Source: Halomonas sp.
GTDB lineage: Bacteria > Pseudomonadota > Gammaproteobacteria > Pseudomonadales > Halomonadaceae
DNA: 64,000 nt
Assembly: GCF_020832045.1 (NCBI RefSeq)
Contig: NZ_JAFIFK010000006.1
Coordinates: 62,001-126,000 of the forward strand
Reading direction: 5' to 3'
Below are positions 1 to 8,198 of the stretch, piece by piece. Both the position numbers and the translations under genes were made by a program. The number at the start of each line of letters is the position of its first letter. The first letter of the stretch is position 1. The notes under the pieces are model-generated. The model was not told the origin of the DNA. It was given only the letters and a program-made list of their open reading frames with translations, and made no database searches.

Positions 1-1
1 C

Positions 2-601
2 GAAGAGCTGGCCGAGCGGGACCTCGGCGCGCTGGGTGGGAACCTGGGCCGCCTAGCGGTGCAGGGGCTGCTGGCACTTGCACCGAGTAGGCGGCGCGCA
101 CTGTTGCGTCACGCCTGCCGCGAGCGAGGGCTGGCTGCACCGCCGGAGGCGCGCCTGGAAAGCCTGCTGTCCCAGCTCGAGGCGCGAAGCGACGCTCAAG
201 TGCGGGTTGACTGGCGTGGCGCCGAGGCGCGCATCTGGCGCGGTCACCTCTACCTGATGCCCCCTTGCGATCCGCTGATGTCGGGGTGGGTCGTCGGGTG
301 GGACGGCAGGAGGCCGCTGGAATCGCCCTGGGGCAAGAGCGAGGTCGGCTTGGGGCGTGTCGACGGCCAACCGGCACGGCTGACGTTGAAGGCTCGCCAG
401 GGCGGCGAGCGGCTGCGTATCAGTGAAAGAGGCGGCCGCGACCTCAAGCGCCTGTTGCAGGAAGCCCGCGTCCCGCCCTGGGAGCGCGAACGCGTCGTAG
501 TGGTCTGGCACGAGCAGACGCCGATAGCGGCACTGCTGGTGCCCGAAGGGCGCTGGTTGGCGGTGGCGGAAGGGTGGTCGTCGACGGCAGGCATTGGGTA
601 A
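2..601 (+). CDS. tilS: tRNA(Ile)-lysidine synthase, C-terminal part
   Basis: TilS modifies C34 of the CAU-anticodon tRNA-Ile to lysidine in the cytoplasm, using ATP and lysine. The frame is open from the window edge, so the N-terminal ATP-pyrophosphatase domain with its SGGxDS loop is missing; about 199 residues are visible. What is seen is the substrate-specificity linker (Leu/Arg-rich helix, then a segment reading DAQVRVDWRGAEARIWRGHLY, typical of the TilS middle domain) followed by the small C-terminal beta domain with a GRWLAVAEGW-type ending. The stop lies 4 bases from the convergent ppx stop. The identification rests on the linker pattern and position; the catalytic domain cannot be checked here. 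Confidence 0.85.
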   Translation, partial: EELAERDLGALGGNLGRLAVQGLLALAPSRRRALLRHACRERGLAAPPEARLESLLSQLEARSDAQVRVDWRGAEARIWRGHLYLMPPCDPLMSGWVVGWDGRRPLESPWGKSEVGLGRVDGQPARLTLKARQGGERLRISERGGRDLKRLLQEARVPPWERERVVVVWHEQTPIAALLVPEGRWLAVAEGWSSTAGIG

Positions 602-605
602 TGGC

Positions 606-1589
606 TTAGGCGTTCTGCGTCTTCTCTCGCGCCATCATATCCAGCAATACCCCTTCGCGCAGCGCTCCATCGGTATAGTTCATTGTGATCAGCTCGAATG
701 CCTCGAAAATGGCGCCTAGAATGGCCACGCCGGCGGGAAAGATCCGTGAGCGATCCGGTTTGAGCCCCGCCAGCGCGATTCTGTCCAGATCTCCGCAGTC
801 GATCAGCTGTTTACGCAGCTCCCGCAAGCCGCCGATGGTGATCACCCCCGCCTTACCGTCACGGGAGGCAAGTACCGAGGCGGCAGCCTTGATGGTACCG
901 CTTGAGCCCAACGCCTCGCCCCAGCCCAGCTCGCGGTAGGACGGCAGGATGCACTCTAGTCGAGCCAGCACGTCCGCTTCCGCCCGGCGCATGTTGGCTT
1001 CGGTTACCGCCCCGTCGCTGAAGTGCCGGCGGGTGTGAGTGACGCAGCCAACGTCGAGGCTCTTGAGCAGGCGCGGCCCTGAGGGGTCCCCAATGATGAA
1101 TTCGGTCGAGCCACCGCCTATATCGACGACCAGGCGACGCTCGCGGGTGGTCAGCGCTTGAGAAGCCCCCAGATAGATCAGACGTGCCTCTTCCTCGCCG
1201 GGGATGATTTCGACGCGACAGCCTAGCAGCGCTTCGGCGCGAGTCACGAAGGATTGCCGGTTGCGTGCCGTACGCAGGGCACTGGTGCCTACCACGCGCC
1301 GGCGCTCATGGGCCACTTCCTCCAGGTGGGGAAGGAAGCGGGCAAGGCAGGTCAAGGCACGTTCGATGGCAGCTTCGTTCAAATGGTTGTGCGTATCCAA
1401 CCCTGCAGCCAACTGCACCTTTTCACCGCAGCGCGCCACGACCTGCAACTCGTCGTCCTCAAAACGGGCGACGAGCAGGTGAAAGCTGTTGGAGCCCAGG
1501 TCGATCGCCGCCAGCTGTGTCAGGTTCGATTGCTGGGTGGGCGCAGCGTCATCGCTGGTGGGTTGAGGCCGTTCCATGGGTGGGTTCAT
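606..1589 (-). CDS. ppx: Exopolyphosphatase/GppA-family phosphatase, short form
   Basis: This is an ASKHA-fold phosphatase that removes terminal phosphate from polyphosphate or from pppGpp. Visible motifs are the P-loop-like AAIDLGSNSFHLLVA near residue 28, GTSALRTARN near 100, an IPGEEEARL segment, the second phosphate loop DIGGGSTEF and GSSGTIKAA near 230. The protein ends at 327 residues, directly after the LREGVLLDMMAR segment that closes the catalytic module, so the C-terminal HD-like domains of the roughly 500-residue E. coli and Pseudomonas Ppx/GppA are absent. Downstream is tilS, with no remnant of the missing part. Whether it prefers polyphosphate or pppGpp cannot be told from sequence. 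It is transcribed divergently from rho. Confidence 0.85.
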   Translation of the reverse strand: MNPPMERPQPTSDDAAPTQQSNLTQLAAIDLGSNSFHLLVARFEDDELQVVARCGEKVQLAAGLDTHNHLNEAAIERALTCLARFLPHLEEVAHERRRVVGTSALRTARNRQSFVTRAEALLGCRVEIIPGEEEARLIYLGASQALTTRERRLVVDIGGGSTEFIIGDPSGPRLLKSLDVGCVTHTRRHFSDGAVTEANMRRAEADVLARLECILPSYRELGWGEALGSSGTIKAAASVLASRDGKAGVITIGGLRELRKQLIDCGDLDRIALAGLKPDRSRIFPAGVAILGAIFEAFELITMNYTDGALREGVLLDMMAREKTQNA

Positions 1590-2030
1590 CGAGGCGTCCT
1601 TATAGCGAATGAGTCAAGGTTGCGGCGATGGCCCGAGCGTGTCAATCGCGCAGGGTTGATAAGCAGGGTTGCGTTCGTCGCCGCCCTTGACTAACATCGA
1701 GACGTTCGCCTGTTCCGAATGCTTTCCGACCGCGTCGCGGTCAACATCAAGTCGTCAGTCAGCCCCTTCATTGTCGCTCGTTGTCATGTGCCGAGAGCCA
1801 TGGTGGCACTTGAAACACATCAGGCGATGAGTTCAGCGACAAGAAGCGCTGCCCCCTCGAACACGATATCGTGCCGCGACCCCTCCCGCAGAGTGGTCGT
1901 ACCGCGCAAGCATCGCGCATGAGTGGCAGCTTCAGGCTCTGAACGCACCCAAGCGGCGTACCGTCTTTTCCGTACTATTCTCCCGGCCGCCGTGCCGCCA
2001 CGCTGACATGAGCCACTTCTGAACACACCG
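1590..2030. other. Divergent ppx/rho intergenic region with long rho leader
   Basis: These 441 bases contain no ORF that looks like a protein. They should hold the ppx promoter and the rho promoter plus leader. A 6-bp hairpin (GACCGC/GCGGTC, 1728-1742) without a T run is visible. In E. coli rho is autoregulated by Rho-dependent termination in its leader, so a long C-rich leader is expected; the stretch 1850-2000 is indeed C-rich. In Pseudomonas trxA lies here, but no thioredoxin CGPC motif is readable on either strand. Confidence 0.5.
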
Positions 2031-3290
2031 ATGAATCTTACCGAACTCAAGCAAAAATCCGTGCCAGACCTCTTGGAGATCGCCCGTGAAATGGGCATCG
2101 ACAACCTGGCCCGCTCACGCAAGCAGGACATCATTTTTGCCATCCTCAAGAAGCACGCCAAGAGCGGCGAGGACATCTACGGCGATGGTGTACTGGAAAT
2201 TCTCCAGGACGGCTTCGGCTTCCTGCGCAGCGCCGACAGCTCCTATCTGGCCGGCCCCGACGACATCTACGTCTCACCGTCGCAGATTCGTCGCTTCAAC
2301 CTGCGCAAGGGCGACTCGATTTCCGGCAAGATCCGTCCGCCGAAGGAAGGGGAGCGCTACTTCGCGCTGCTCAAGGTCAGCCAGATCAACTTCGACAAGC
2401 CGGAAAACGCCAAGCACAAGATCCTGTTCGAGAACCTCACGCCGCTGTTCCCCCAGGAGCGGCTGCGCATGGAGATCGGCAACGGTTCCACCGAAGATCT
2501 CACTGCCCGCATCATCGATCTGACCGCACCCATCGGCAAGGGCCAGCGCGGTCTGATCGTCTCGCCGCCCAAGGCGGGCAAGACGCTGATGTTGCAAAAC
2601 ATCGCCACTTCGATCACCCGCAACAACCCTGAGTGCCACCTGATCGTGCTGCTGATCGACGAGCGCCCCGAGGAAGTGACCGAGATGTCGCGCACCGTGC
2701 GCGGCGAAGTGGTCGCCTCGACCTTCGATGAGCCTCCGGCCCGCCACGTGCAGGTCGCCGAGATGGTCATCGAAAAGGCCAAGCGTCTGGTCGAGCACAA
2801 GAAGGACGTGGTCATCCTGCTCGATTCCATCACCCGCCTGGCGCGTGCCTACAACACCGTGGTGCCGAGCTCCGGCAAGGTGCTCACCGGTGGTGTCGAC
2901 GCCCACGCCCTGGAGAAGCCCAAGCGCTTCTTCGGCGCCGCACGTAACATCGAAGAAGGCGGTAGCCTGACCATCATCGCCACCGCGCTGGTCGATACCG
3001 GCTCGAAGATGGACGAAGTGATTTTCGAGGAGTTCAAGGGTACCGGCAACATGGAAGCCCATCTGGACCGCAAGCTCGCCGAGCGGCGCGTCTATCCTGC
3101 CCTCAACATCCGCCGTTCCGGCACTCGCCGCGAGGACCTGATCGCCTCCGAGGATGAAATGCAGCGCATGTGGATCCTGCGCAAGCTGCTCAACCCGATG
3201 GAAGATACCGCGGCAACCGAGTTCCTCATCGACCGTCTGAAAGATACCAAGACGAACCTGGAATTCTTCGAGGCGATGAAGCGCCGCTAG
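2031..3290 (+). CDS. rho: Transcription termination factor Rho
   Basis: Rho is a hexameric RNA-dependent ATPase that ends transcription of untranslated RNA. At 419 residues it has the standard length. The Rho N-terminal helical domain covers about residues 1-47, and the cold-shock RNA-binding domain follows with GFGFLR at 61-66 and the [13 protein letters not shown] strand near 77-90. The ATPase P-loop is SPPKAGKT at 178-185. The Walker B region [14 protein letters not shown] and the Q/R-loop segment [20 protein letters not shown] are intact, with a conserved C-terminal end. The start ATG begins the family-typical MNLTELK. A hairpin terminator follows 20 bases after the stop. Confidence 0.98.
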   Translation: MNLTELKQKSVPDLLEIAREMGIDNLARSRKQDIIFAILKKHAKSGEDIYGDGVLEILQDGFGFLRSADSSYLAGPDDIYVSPSQIRRFNLRKGDSISGKIRPPKEGERYFALLKVSQINFDKPENAKHKILFENLTPLFPQERLRMEIGNGSTEDLTARIIDLTAPIGKGQRGLIVSPPKAGKTLMLQNIATSITRNNPECHLIVLLIDERPEEVTEMSRTVRGEVVASTFDEPPARHVQVAEMVIEKAKRLVEHKKDVVILLDSITRLARAYNTVVPSSGKVLTGGVDAHALEKPKRFFGAARNIEEGGSLTIIATALVDTGSKMDEVIFEEFKGTGNMEAHLDRKLAERRVYPALNIRRSGTRREDLIASEDEMQRMWILRKLLNPMEDTAATEFLIDRLKDTKTNLEFFEAMKRR

Positions 3291-3309
3291 GCGGGATCGG
3301 CGGTGCGGC

Positions 3310-3338
3310 AAGGGGCAGCATGCTATGCTGCCCCTTTC
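3310..3338 (+). terminator. rho terminator hairpin
   Basis: An 11-bp perfect stem (AAGGGGCAGCA / TGCTGCCCCTT) with a 5-nt loop TGCTA is followed by only three Ts. It lies between rho and ubiD, so it may be partial and let some transcripts enter the ubiD operon. Confidence 0.7.
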
Positions 3339-3362
3339 GTCGTTCCGGAAACGGGAATTGTA

Positions 3363-4862
3363 ATGAAGTACAAAGATCTGCGTGACTTCATCGCCGCGCT
3401 GGAGGCCCAGGGCGAGCTGATACGTGTTTCAGCCGAGGTGGACCCTTACCTCGAGATCACCGAGATCTGCGACCGCACCCTGCGTGCCGGCGGCCCGGCG
3501 CTGCTGTTCGAGAACGTCAAGGGCCACGACATGCCGCTACTGGGCAACCTGTTCGGCACGCCGAAGCGGGTCGCCATGGGCATGGGCCAGGACAGCGTCG
3601 AGGCGCTTCGCGAAGTAGGCAAGCTGCTCGCCTTTCTCAAGGAGCCGGACCCGCCCAAGGGCTTCCGCGACGCCTGGGACAAGCTGCCGATCTTCAAGCA
3701 GGTGATGAGCATGGGGCCCAAGACGGTGCGCAGCGCCCCGGTGCAGGAGGTGGTGCTGGAGGGCGACGACGTCGACCTCGGCCGCCTGCCGATCCAACAC
3801 TGCTGGCCCGGCGATGCAGCGCCGCTGGTCACCTGGCCGCTGGTGGTCACCCGTGGGCCGCACAAGAAGCGCCAGAACCTTGGCATATACCGCCAGCAGA
3901 AACTGGGCAAGAACCGCCTGATCATGCGCTGGCTGTCCCATCGCGGCGGTGCGCTCGACTTCCAGGAGTTCCAGCAGACGAATCCTGGCGAGCCCTTCCC
4001 GGTGGCGGTGGCTTTGGGCGCCGACCCCGCGACCATTCTCGGCGCGGTGACCCCGGTACCGGATTCGCTCTCGGAATACGCCTTCGCCGGGCTCTTGCGC
4101 GGCTCGCGTACCGAGCTGGTCAAGTGCGCTCACGCCGATCTGGAAGTTCCCGCGTCGGCGGAAATCATCCTGGAAGGCTTTATCTACCCCGATGACATGG
4201 CCCCGGAAGGCCCCTACGGCGACCATACCGGCTACTACAACGAAGTCGACGAGTTCCCGGTATTTACCGTGACGCGCATGACCATGCGCCGCGACGCCAT
4301 CTACCACTCGACCTACACCGGTCGGCCGCCCGACGAGCCGGCGATACTCGGCGTTGCGCTCAACGAGGTGTTCGTGCCGATCCTGCGCAAGCAGTTTCCC
4401 GAGATCGTCGACTTCTACCTGCCGCCTGAGGGGTGCTCCTACCGCATGGCGGTGGTGACCATGAAGAAGCAGTATCCGGGCCATGCCAAACGCGTGATGA
4501 TGGGGGTGTGGAGCTTCTTGCGCCAGTTCATGTACACCAAGTTCGTGGTGGTGCTCGACGATGACGTCGATGCCCGCGACTGGAAGGACGTGATCTGGGC
4601 GATTACGACCCGTATGGATCCGGCCCGGGACACGGTGATGGTGGAAAACACGCCCATCGACTACCTCGACTTCGCCTCGCCGGTGGCGGGGTTGGGCTCG
4701 AAGATGGGACTCGATGCCACTGCCAAGTGGCCCGGCGAGACCGATCGCGAATGGGGCACGCCCATCGTCATGGACGAGGCCGTCAAGGCCCGCGTCAGCG
4801 AACGCTGGAACGAGCTGGGTATCGACCTGCCATCACACCCTGACGACAAGAGGCCCGCATGA
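3363..4862 (+). CDS. ubiD: 3-octaprenyl-4-hydroxybenzoate carboxy-lyase
   Basis: UbiD decarboxylates the polyprenyl-4-hydroxybenzoate intermediate of ubiquinone synthesis, using prenylated FMN made by UbiX. The 499-residue protein matches the usual 490-500. The start [14 protein letters not shown] is the family N-terminus, so the upstream in-frame ATG at 3303 is rejected because it lies in the rho terminator. Conserved blocks seen are [21 protein letters not shown], the prFMN/Mn site region IYRQQ..GKNRL, and the [11 protein letters not shown] motif that carries the acidic catalytic network. The stop overlaps the next start as ATGA, so translation with fre is probably coupled. Confidence 0.97.
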   Translation: MKYKDLRDFIAALEAQGELIRVSAEVDPYLEITEICDRTLRAGGPALLFENVKGHDMPLLGNLFGTPKRVAMGMGQDSVEALREVGKLLAFLKEPDPPKGFRDAWDKLPIFKQVMSMGPKTVRSAPVQEVVLEGDDVDLGRLPIQHCWPGDAAPLVTWPLVVTRGPHKKRQNLGIYRQQKLGKNRLIMRWLSHRGGALDFQEFQQTNPGEPFPVAVALGADPATILGAVTPVPDSLSEYAFAGLLRGSRTELVKCAHADLEVPASAEIILEGFIYPDDMAPEGPYGDHTGYYNEVDEFPVFTVTRMTMRRDAIYHSTYTGRPPDEPAILGVALNEVFVPILRKQFPEIVDFYLPPEGCSYRMAVVTMKKQYPGHAKRVMMGVWSFLRQFMYTKFVVVLDDDVDARDWKDVIWAITTRMDPARDTVMVENTPIDYLDFASPVAGLGSKMGLDATAKWPGETDREWGTPIVMDEAVKARVSERWNELGIDLPSHPDDKRPA

Positions 4863-5638
4863 CCCCGAGGACCCTGACCTGCCAGGTAACGGCAGTGGAG
4901 GACCTGACCCCCGACGTTTTTCGCGTACGCCTGGAAGGGCGCGCCGAGGCCATGGCCCATGAACCGGGCCAGTATCTGGAGCTCAAGCTCGACGACGAGA
5001 CCTGGGTGCCGTTCTCCATTGCCAACGCCCATGTCGGCGACGGCATGCTGGAGCTGCACATCCAGCACTGGCCGGAACGCGAAAACTCCGCCCGCCTGCG
5101 TGAACTGATCGTGGTCGCTCACCATCTGACGGTGCGTCTGCCGGGAGGCGACTGCGTGCTCGATCCGACCAGCCGGCGTCCGCTGCTGCTGATCGCTGCC
5201 GGCACCGGTTTTTCCCAGATGAAGGCGATCGTCGAAGCCTCGCTGCACCAGTCACCCGCACGACCCATCGCACTGTGGTGGGCGGCCCGTGAACGGCGCG
5301 ACCTGTATCTCGAAAGCCTGGCGCGGGAATGGGCCGAGAGCCATGTTAACGTGACCTTCCATGTGGTCACCGAAACGGCGCCTGAAACCCCGGTGGTGGG
5401 TCAGGGCATCCTGGGCCACGACGGCCGCATCGATCAGGCGCTGGCCGCTGGCCTCGAAGACGTCAGCGGCCACGATGTCTACCTTTCCGGCTCACCGGGC
5501 ATGGTCTACGCCTGTGTCGACGTGCTGGCCTCGCTGGGGCTCGAGCCGAATCGGGTATTTTCCGATGTTTTCGCCTATGCGCCACGCCAGCCGCTGGTGC
5601 CCACCGCCGGTGTGCTGCGGCGGGGGAGTGCGGGTTGA
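4859..5638 (+). CDS. fre: NAD(P)H-flavin reductase, Fre family
   Basis: This is a ferredoxin-reductase-fold oxidoreductase of 259 residues that passes electrons from NAD(P)H to free flavin. The N-terminal beta barrel carries PGQYLELKL and the flavin-contact segment VPFSIANA, where many relatives have RPxSIA. The nucleotide-binding domain shows [16 protein letters not shown] near residues 103-120 and [12 protein letters not shown] near 205. It overlaps ubiD by 4 bases. Fre genes next to ubiD are common, and reduced FMN supply for UbiX-dependent cofactor synthesis is a reasonable inferred link. It has no 2Fe-2S domain. Confidence 0.88.
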   Translation: MTPRTLTCQVTAVEDLTPDVFRVRLEGRAEAMAHEPGQYLELKLDDETWVPFSIANAHVGDGMLELHIQHWPERENSARLRELIVVAHHLTVRLPGGDCVLDPTSRRPLLLIAAGTGFSQMKAIVEASLHQSPARPIALWWAARERRDLYLESLAREWAESHVNVTFHVVTETAPETPVVGQGILGHDGRIDQALAAGLEDVSGHDVYLSGSPGMVYACVDVLASLGLEPNRVFSDVFAYAPRQPLVPTAGVLRRGSAG

Positions 5639-6348
5639 GTGCCGCGCCGATCCTGATCACCGGCGGCGCCCAACGCTTGGGCCGCCACTGCGCCGAGCGG
5701 CTGTTGGACGATGGTCACCCGGTCATCGTCAGCTATCGTCGCGAACGGCCCGAACTTGACGTTCTGCGTGGCCGGGGCGTCATCACCCTGCAGGCGGACT
5801 TCGCCACCGAGGCAGGCATTCTCGACTTCATCGCCCGGTTGAAGGATATAACGTCGTCGCTGCGTGCCATCGTGCATAACGCCAGCGACTGGGCGCCGGA
5901 TAGCCGAGACGAGATGGCGGGCGCCAACTTCGAGCGACTGTTTCGCGTACACATGCTTGCCCCCTACCTGATCAACCTGCACTGTCGCGAACTGCTCGAC
6001 GCCTGCGGCGAACCCCAGCGCGACATCGTGCACATGACCGATTACGTAGTGCGCAAGGGCTCCAGGAAACATGCCGCCTACGCCGCCACCAAGGCGGGCC
6101 TCGACAACCTGACGCTCTCCTTCGCGGCGATGTATGCCCCCGAGATCCAGGTCAACGCCATTGCACCGGCGCTGATCATGCTCAATGAAGGGGACGACGA
6201 GGCTTATGCCGAGGCAGCGCGGGCCAAATCGGCCATGGAGATGGTGCCAGGGCCAGGCGTTATCTACCAAAGTCTGCGCTACCTGCTCGACAACCGTTAC
6301 GTGACCGGCATTACCCTGCCGGTCGATGGCGGGCGTCATCTTCGCTAG
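5635..6348 (+). CDS. folM: Dihydromonapterin reductase-like SDR
   Basis: This short-chain dehydrogenase of 237 residues probably reduces dihydromonapterin (and dihydrofolate weakly) with NADPH. The cofactor loop is TGGAQRLGRHCA (residues 9-20), followed by HNASDW at 81-86. The catalytic pair is Tyr149-Lys153 in AAYAATKAG. The usual catalytic Ser is Thr135 in VHMTDYV, a substitution typical of FolM rather than FabG. The start is TTG, overlapping the fre stop in TTGA; no ATG is available before the NADPH loop. It is the third gene of the ubiD-fre-folM unit. Tetrahydromonapterin is known as the cofactor of phenylalanine hydroxylase, which fits the aromatic genes downstream. Confidence 0.85.
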   Translation: MSAAPILITGGAQRLGRHCAERLLDDGHPVIVSYRRERPELDVLRGRGVITLQADFATEAGILDFIARLKDITSSLRAIVHNASDWAPDSRDEMAGANFERLFRVHMLAPYLINLHCRELLDACGEPQRDIVHMTDYVVRKGSRKHAAYAATKAGLDNLTLSFAAMYAPEIQVNAIAPALIMLNEGDDEAYAEAARAKSAMEMVPGPGVIYQSLRYLLDNRYVTGITLPVDGGRHLR

Positions 6349-6431
6349 ACTGTCAGTCATGGACACCGATCCCTGTCGCTAGCGCACGGCGACAGGGAGA
6401 AAACGAGCTAGCTGACGCAAAGGAGGCGAAC

Positions 6432-6554
6432 ATGGCACCGCTGAAGGAGTATCACGACGAAAGTGGCCCCATTTGGTTGCTGGCCCTGGTAGCGGTCTTG
6501 GTGGTGAACCTGCTGCCCCTGATCATTGGCGTGGCGCGAGCCGTACTGGCCTGA
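6432..6554 (+). CDS. 40-residue single-pass membrane miniprotein
   Basis: This small ORF has a near-perfect ribosome binding site (AAAGGAGG, 5 bases before ATG). It encodes a charged N-terminus (KEYHDESG, residues 5-12), one hydrophobic segment of about 22 residues from IWLLALVAVLVVN onward, and a short ARAVLA tail. I do not recognise a family. It sits 83 bases after folM and 61 bases before the aromatic leader peptide. The strong SD and the ideal membrane segment argue for expression. A direct role in the aroG leader is not evident. Confidence 0.6.
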   Translation: MAPLKEYHDESGPIWLLALVAVLVVNLLPLIIGVARAVLA

Positions 6555-6562
6555 AGCCGGGC

Positions 6563-6591
6563 TTGCCAAGCTTGTCGCGATGCGGCACGAT
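6563..6591 (+). promoter_or_regulatory. Candidate aroG leader promoter
   Basis: TTGCCA (6563-6568, five of six matches to the -35 consensus) is separated by 17 bases from CACGAT (6586-6591, three of six for the -10). Transcription would begin near 6598, giving a short untranslated lead before leader peptide 1, as in known attenuators. The -10 is weak. Confidence 0.35.
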
Positions 6592-6615
6592 GATCCGAGA
6601 ATCCTGGAGACAACC

Positions 6616-6747
6616 ATGACCCCGAGCCTTGATACAACCAGACCCGCTCTCGACTGCACCCCCGGTGCGGTGCGGTCGCGTGGTTTCGGTTTCGGCGGTC
6701 AGTATTGGTACTGGTTTAGCGCCGGTGTGCCGGCGGCCGGGTCCTGA
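6616..6747 (+). CDS. Aromatic leader peptide 1 of the aroG attenuator
   Basis: This 43-codon ORF has an SD (GGAGA, 6606-6610). Its N-terminal half is nondescript, then come two Phe codons (24 and 26) and an unbroken run YWYWF at codons 30-34 (6703-6717), ending at TGA 6745-6747. It lies immediately before a strong intrinsic terminator with a competing antiterminator. The design matches classical ribosome-mediated attenuation, with the ribosome sensing charged tRNA-Tyr, -Trp and -Phe. The gene it controls, a DAHP synthase, makes the precursor of exactly these three amino acids. The peptide itself probably has no function. A second, downstream ORF repeats the theme. Confidence 0.82.
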   Translation: MTPSLDTTRPALDCTPGAVRSRGFGFGGQYWYWFSAGVPAAGS

Positions 6748-6786
6748 ATCGGACGCAGCTGCTAGGGCACACCCAACCGGGTTGCC
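6724..6786 (+). promoter_or_regulatory. Attenuator pause stem and antiterminator arm
   Basis: Segment 1 GGTGTGCC (6724-6731) pairs perfectly with segment 2 GGCACACC (6766-6773). Segment 2 continues into CGGGTTGCC (6778-6786), which is the exact complement of GGCAACCCG (6808-6816), spanning the loop and both inner ends of the terminator stem. A ribosome stalled on codons 30-34 would cover segment 1 and favour the antiterminator. Confidence 0.75.
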
Positions 6787-6794
6787 TTCCTTCT

Positions 6795-6832
6795 AAAACC
6801 CCTGGTCGGCAACCCGACCGGGGGTTTTACAT
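6795..6832 (+). terminator. aroG attenuator terminator
   Basis: A 15-bp stem (AAAACCCCTGGTCGG / CCGACCGGGGGTTTT, one G-U pair) with the tetraloop CAAC is followed by a T-rich tail. It lies 47 bases after leader peptide 1 stops and 212 bases before aroG, so it would end transcription before the structural gene when aromatic tRNAs are charged. Confidence 0.88.
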
Positions 6833-6872
6833 TTGTTAGGCCCCCATAAAAGATCAACTGAGGAGACGCACC

Positions 6873-7037
6873 ATGACCGCATGCAGCGCCACTTTCGCCG
6901 CCCGCTCTCGCCACGACTATTATGGCTGGGGCTATGGCTGGCGATTTAGCGCCACGCGGTCGGCCCAGTGCGCCACCTCCGGCCGTGAGATGACCGGTGG
7001 CAAGACGACACGATGTATGCCGAACTCACGGAGTTGA
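6873..7037 (+). CDS. Aromatic leader peptide 2, upstream of aroG
   Basis: This 54-codon ORF has a good SD (AGGAG 6861-6865, 7 bases before ATG). Aromatic codons cluster at 16-25 (YYGWGYGWRF, 6918-6947), and the FSA that follows is shared with leader peptide 1, suggesting duplication. The TGA at 7035-7037 is 5 bases before the aroG ATG at 7043 and overlaps its SD region, so ribosomes leaving this ORF could load on aroG. Two crossing pairings are possible downstream of the codon run: 6972-6977 with 6996-7001, and 6983-6989 with 7025-7031; the latter covers the aroG SD. No T run follows, so the inferred control is at translation. Confidence 0.68.
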   Translation: MTACSATFAARSRHDYYGWGYGWRFSATRSAQCATSGREMTGGKTTRCMPNSRS

Positions 7038-7042
7038 CGATC

Positions 7043-8122
7043 ATGAACGCCCCCGCATCCCTCGCTGAACGCCTAGCCAACGGCCATTCCAATATCATCG
7101 CCGGTCCGAGTCGGGCTCACAGGACCCTGCCGACCCCCGCAGAGCTGCGGCACCGACTGCCGGTATCACGTCCGGTCGCCGAGCGCCTCGCGGCCCAGCG
7201 TCGCGCCATACAGGACATTATTGCCGGTCGCGACGACCGCATGCTGGTCGTGGTAGGCCCCTGTTCGATACATGACCCCCTGGCGGCACTGGAGTATGCC
7301 CAGCGTCTGGCCGAGCTTGCCCCCCGGCTTTCCGACCGCCTGCTGCCGGTAATGCGGGTCTATGTGGAGAAGCCGCGCACCACGGTGGGGTGGAAGGGAC
7401 TGGCCTACGATCCCGATCTGGACGGTAGCGGCGATATGGCGCGTGGTCTGCATCTCGCGCGTCACATGATGCATGAGATCGCCGCGCTGGGCCTGCCGGT
7501 GGCCACCGAAGTCCTGCAGCCGATGCTGGCCAGCTACCTCGACGATCTGCTGGCCTGGGTCGCCATTGGTGCCCGTACCACCGAGTCGCAGCTGCATCGC
7601 GAGCTGGCCAGCGGCCTAGAGGCGGCCGTGGGCTTCAAGAACGGTACGAGTGGCGACGTGGGCGTGGCCGTGGATGCCATACGTGCCGCTGCACACCCGC
7701 ATCAGCATTTCGGCCTCGATGAGCAGGGCCGGCCCGCGCTGTGCGAAACGCCGGGCAATGCCCACACCCATGTGGTGCTGCGTGGCGGTCACCATGGTCC
7801 CAACTACGATAGCCGCTCGGTCGGGGAGGCCCGTCGTGCGCTGGAGCAGGCGGGGCTTGCGGCAAGGCTGATGGTCGACTGCAGTCATGCCAACGCGCGC
7901 AAGGACCATCGTCGCCAAGCCGAGGTGCTGCGCGACGTGTTGGTTCAGCGAGCAGCGGGTGAGACATCGCTCATGGGACTGATGCTGGAGAGCCACCTCG
8001 AGGAGGGCAAGCAGCCGCTTACCCCCGGCGCGTTGCGCTATGGTATCTCCGTCACCGACCCCTGCCTGGGCTGGCAGGCCACCGAGGCCTTGCTGCTGGA
8101 GGCGGCCGAGCGGCTACGTTGA
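7043..8122 (+). CDS. aroG: 3-deoxy-7-phosphoheptulonate (DAHP) synthase, type I
   Basis: The enzyme joins phosphoenolpyruvate and erythrose 4-phosphate, the first step of the shikimate pathway. The 359 residues match the AroF/AroG/AroH class (about 350). Signatures are VVVGPCSIHDP (metal Cys), the KPRTTVGWKGL PEP loop, GARTTESQ, GFKNGT, and metal ligands in VVLRGG and DCSHAN with the late SVTDPCLGW. The ATG at 7043 has a GGAG SD at 7030-7033; an in-frame ATG at 7013 has no SD and lies inside leader peptide 2. Which aromatic amino acid inhibits it cannot be read safely, so the symbol is by class. Two leader peptides precede it. Confidence 0.93.
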   Translation: MNAPASLAERLANGHSNIIAGPSRAHRTLPTPAELRHRLPVSRPVAERLAAQRRAIQDIIAGRDDRMLVVVGPCSIHDPLAALEYAQRLAELAPRLSDRLLPVMRVYVEKPRTTVGWKGLAYDPDLDGSGDMARGLHLARHMMHEIAALGLPVATEVLQPMLASYLDDLLAWVAIGARTTESQLHRELASGLEAAVGFKNGTSGDVGVAVDAIRAAAHPHQHFGLDEQGRPALCETPGNAHTHVVLRGGHHGPNYDSRSVGEARRALEQAGLAARLMVDCSHANARKDHRRQAEVLRDVLVQRAAGETSLMGLMLESHLEEGKQPLTPGALRYGISVTDPCLGWQATEALLLEAAERLR

Positions 8123-8198
8123 CCCGTGCGTGGGCGACTGTACCTCGGCGGTCGATGCCGGGATAATCCCGGCATCGCATCGCCACAGGAGCCCTGGC

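Noticed and set aside
7013-7042. Ten-codon longer DAHP synthase
   Set aside because: No SD before ATG 7013; it overlaps leader peptide 2 in another frame, whereas ATG 7043 has GGAG at a suitable distance.
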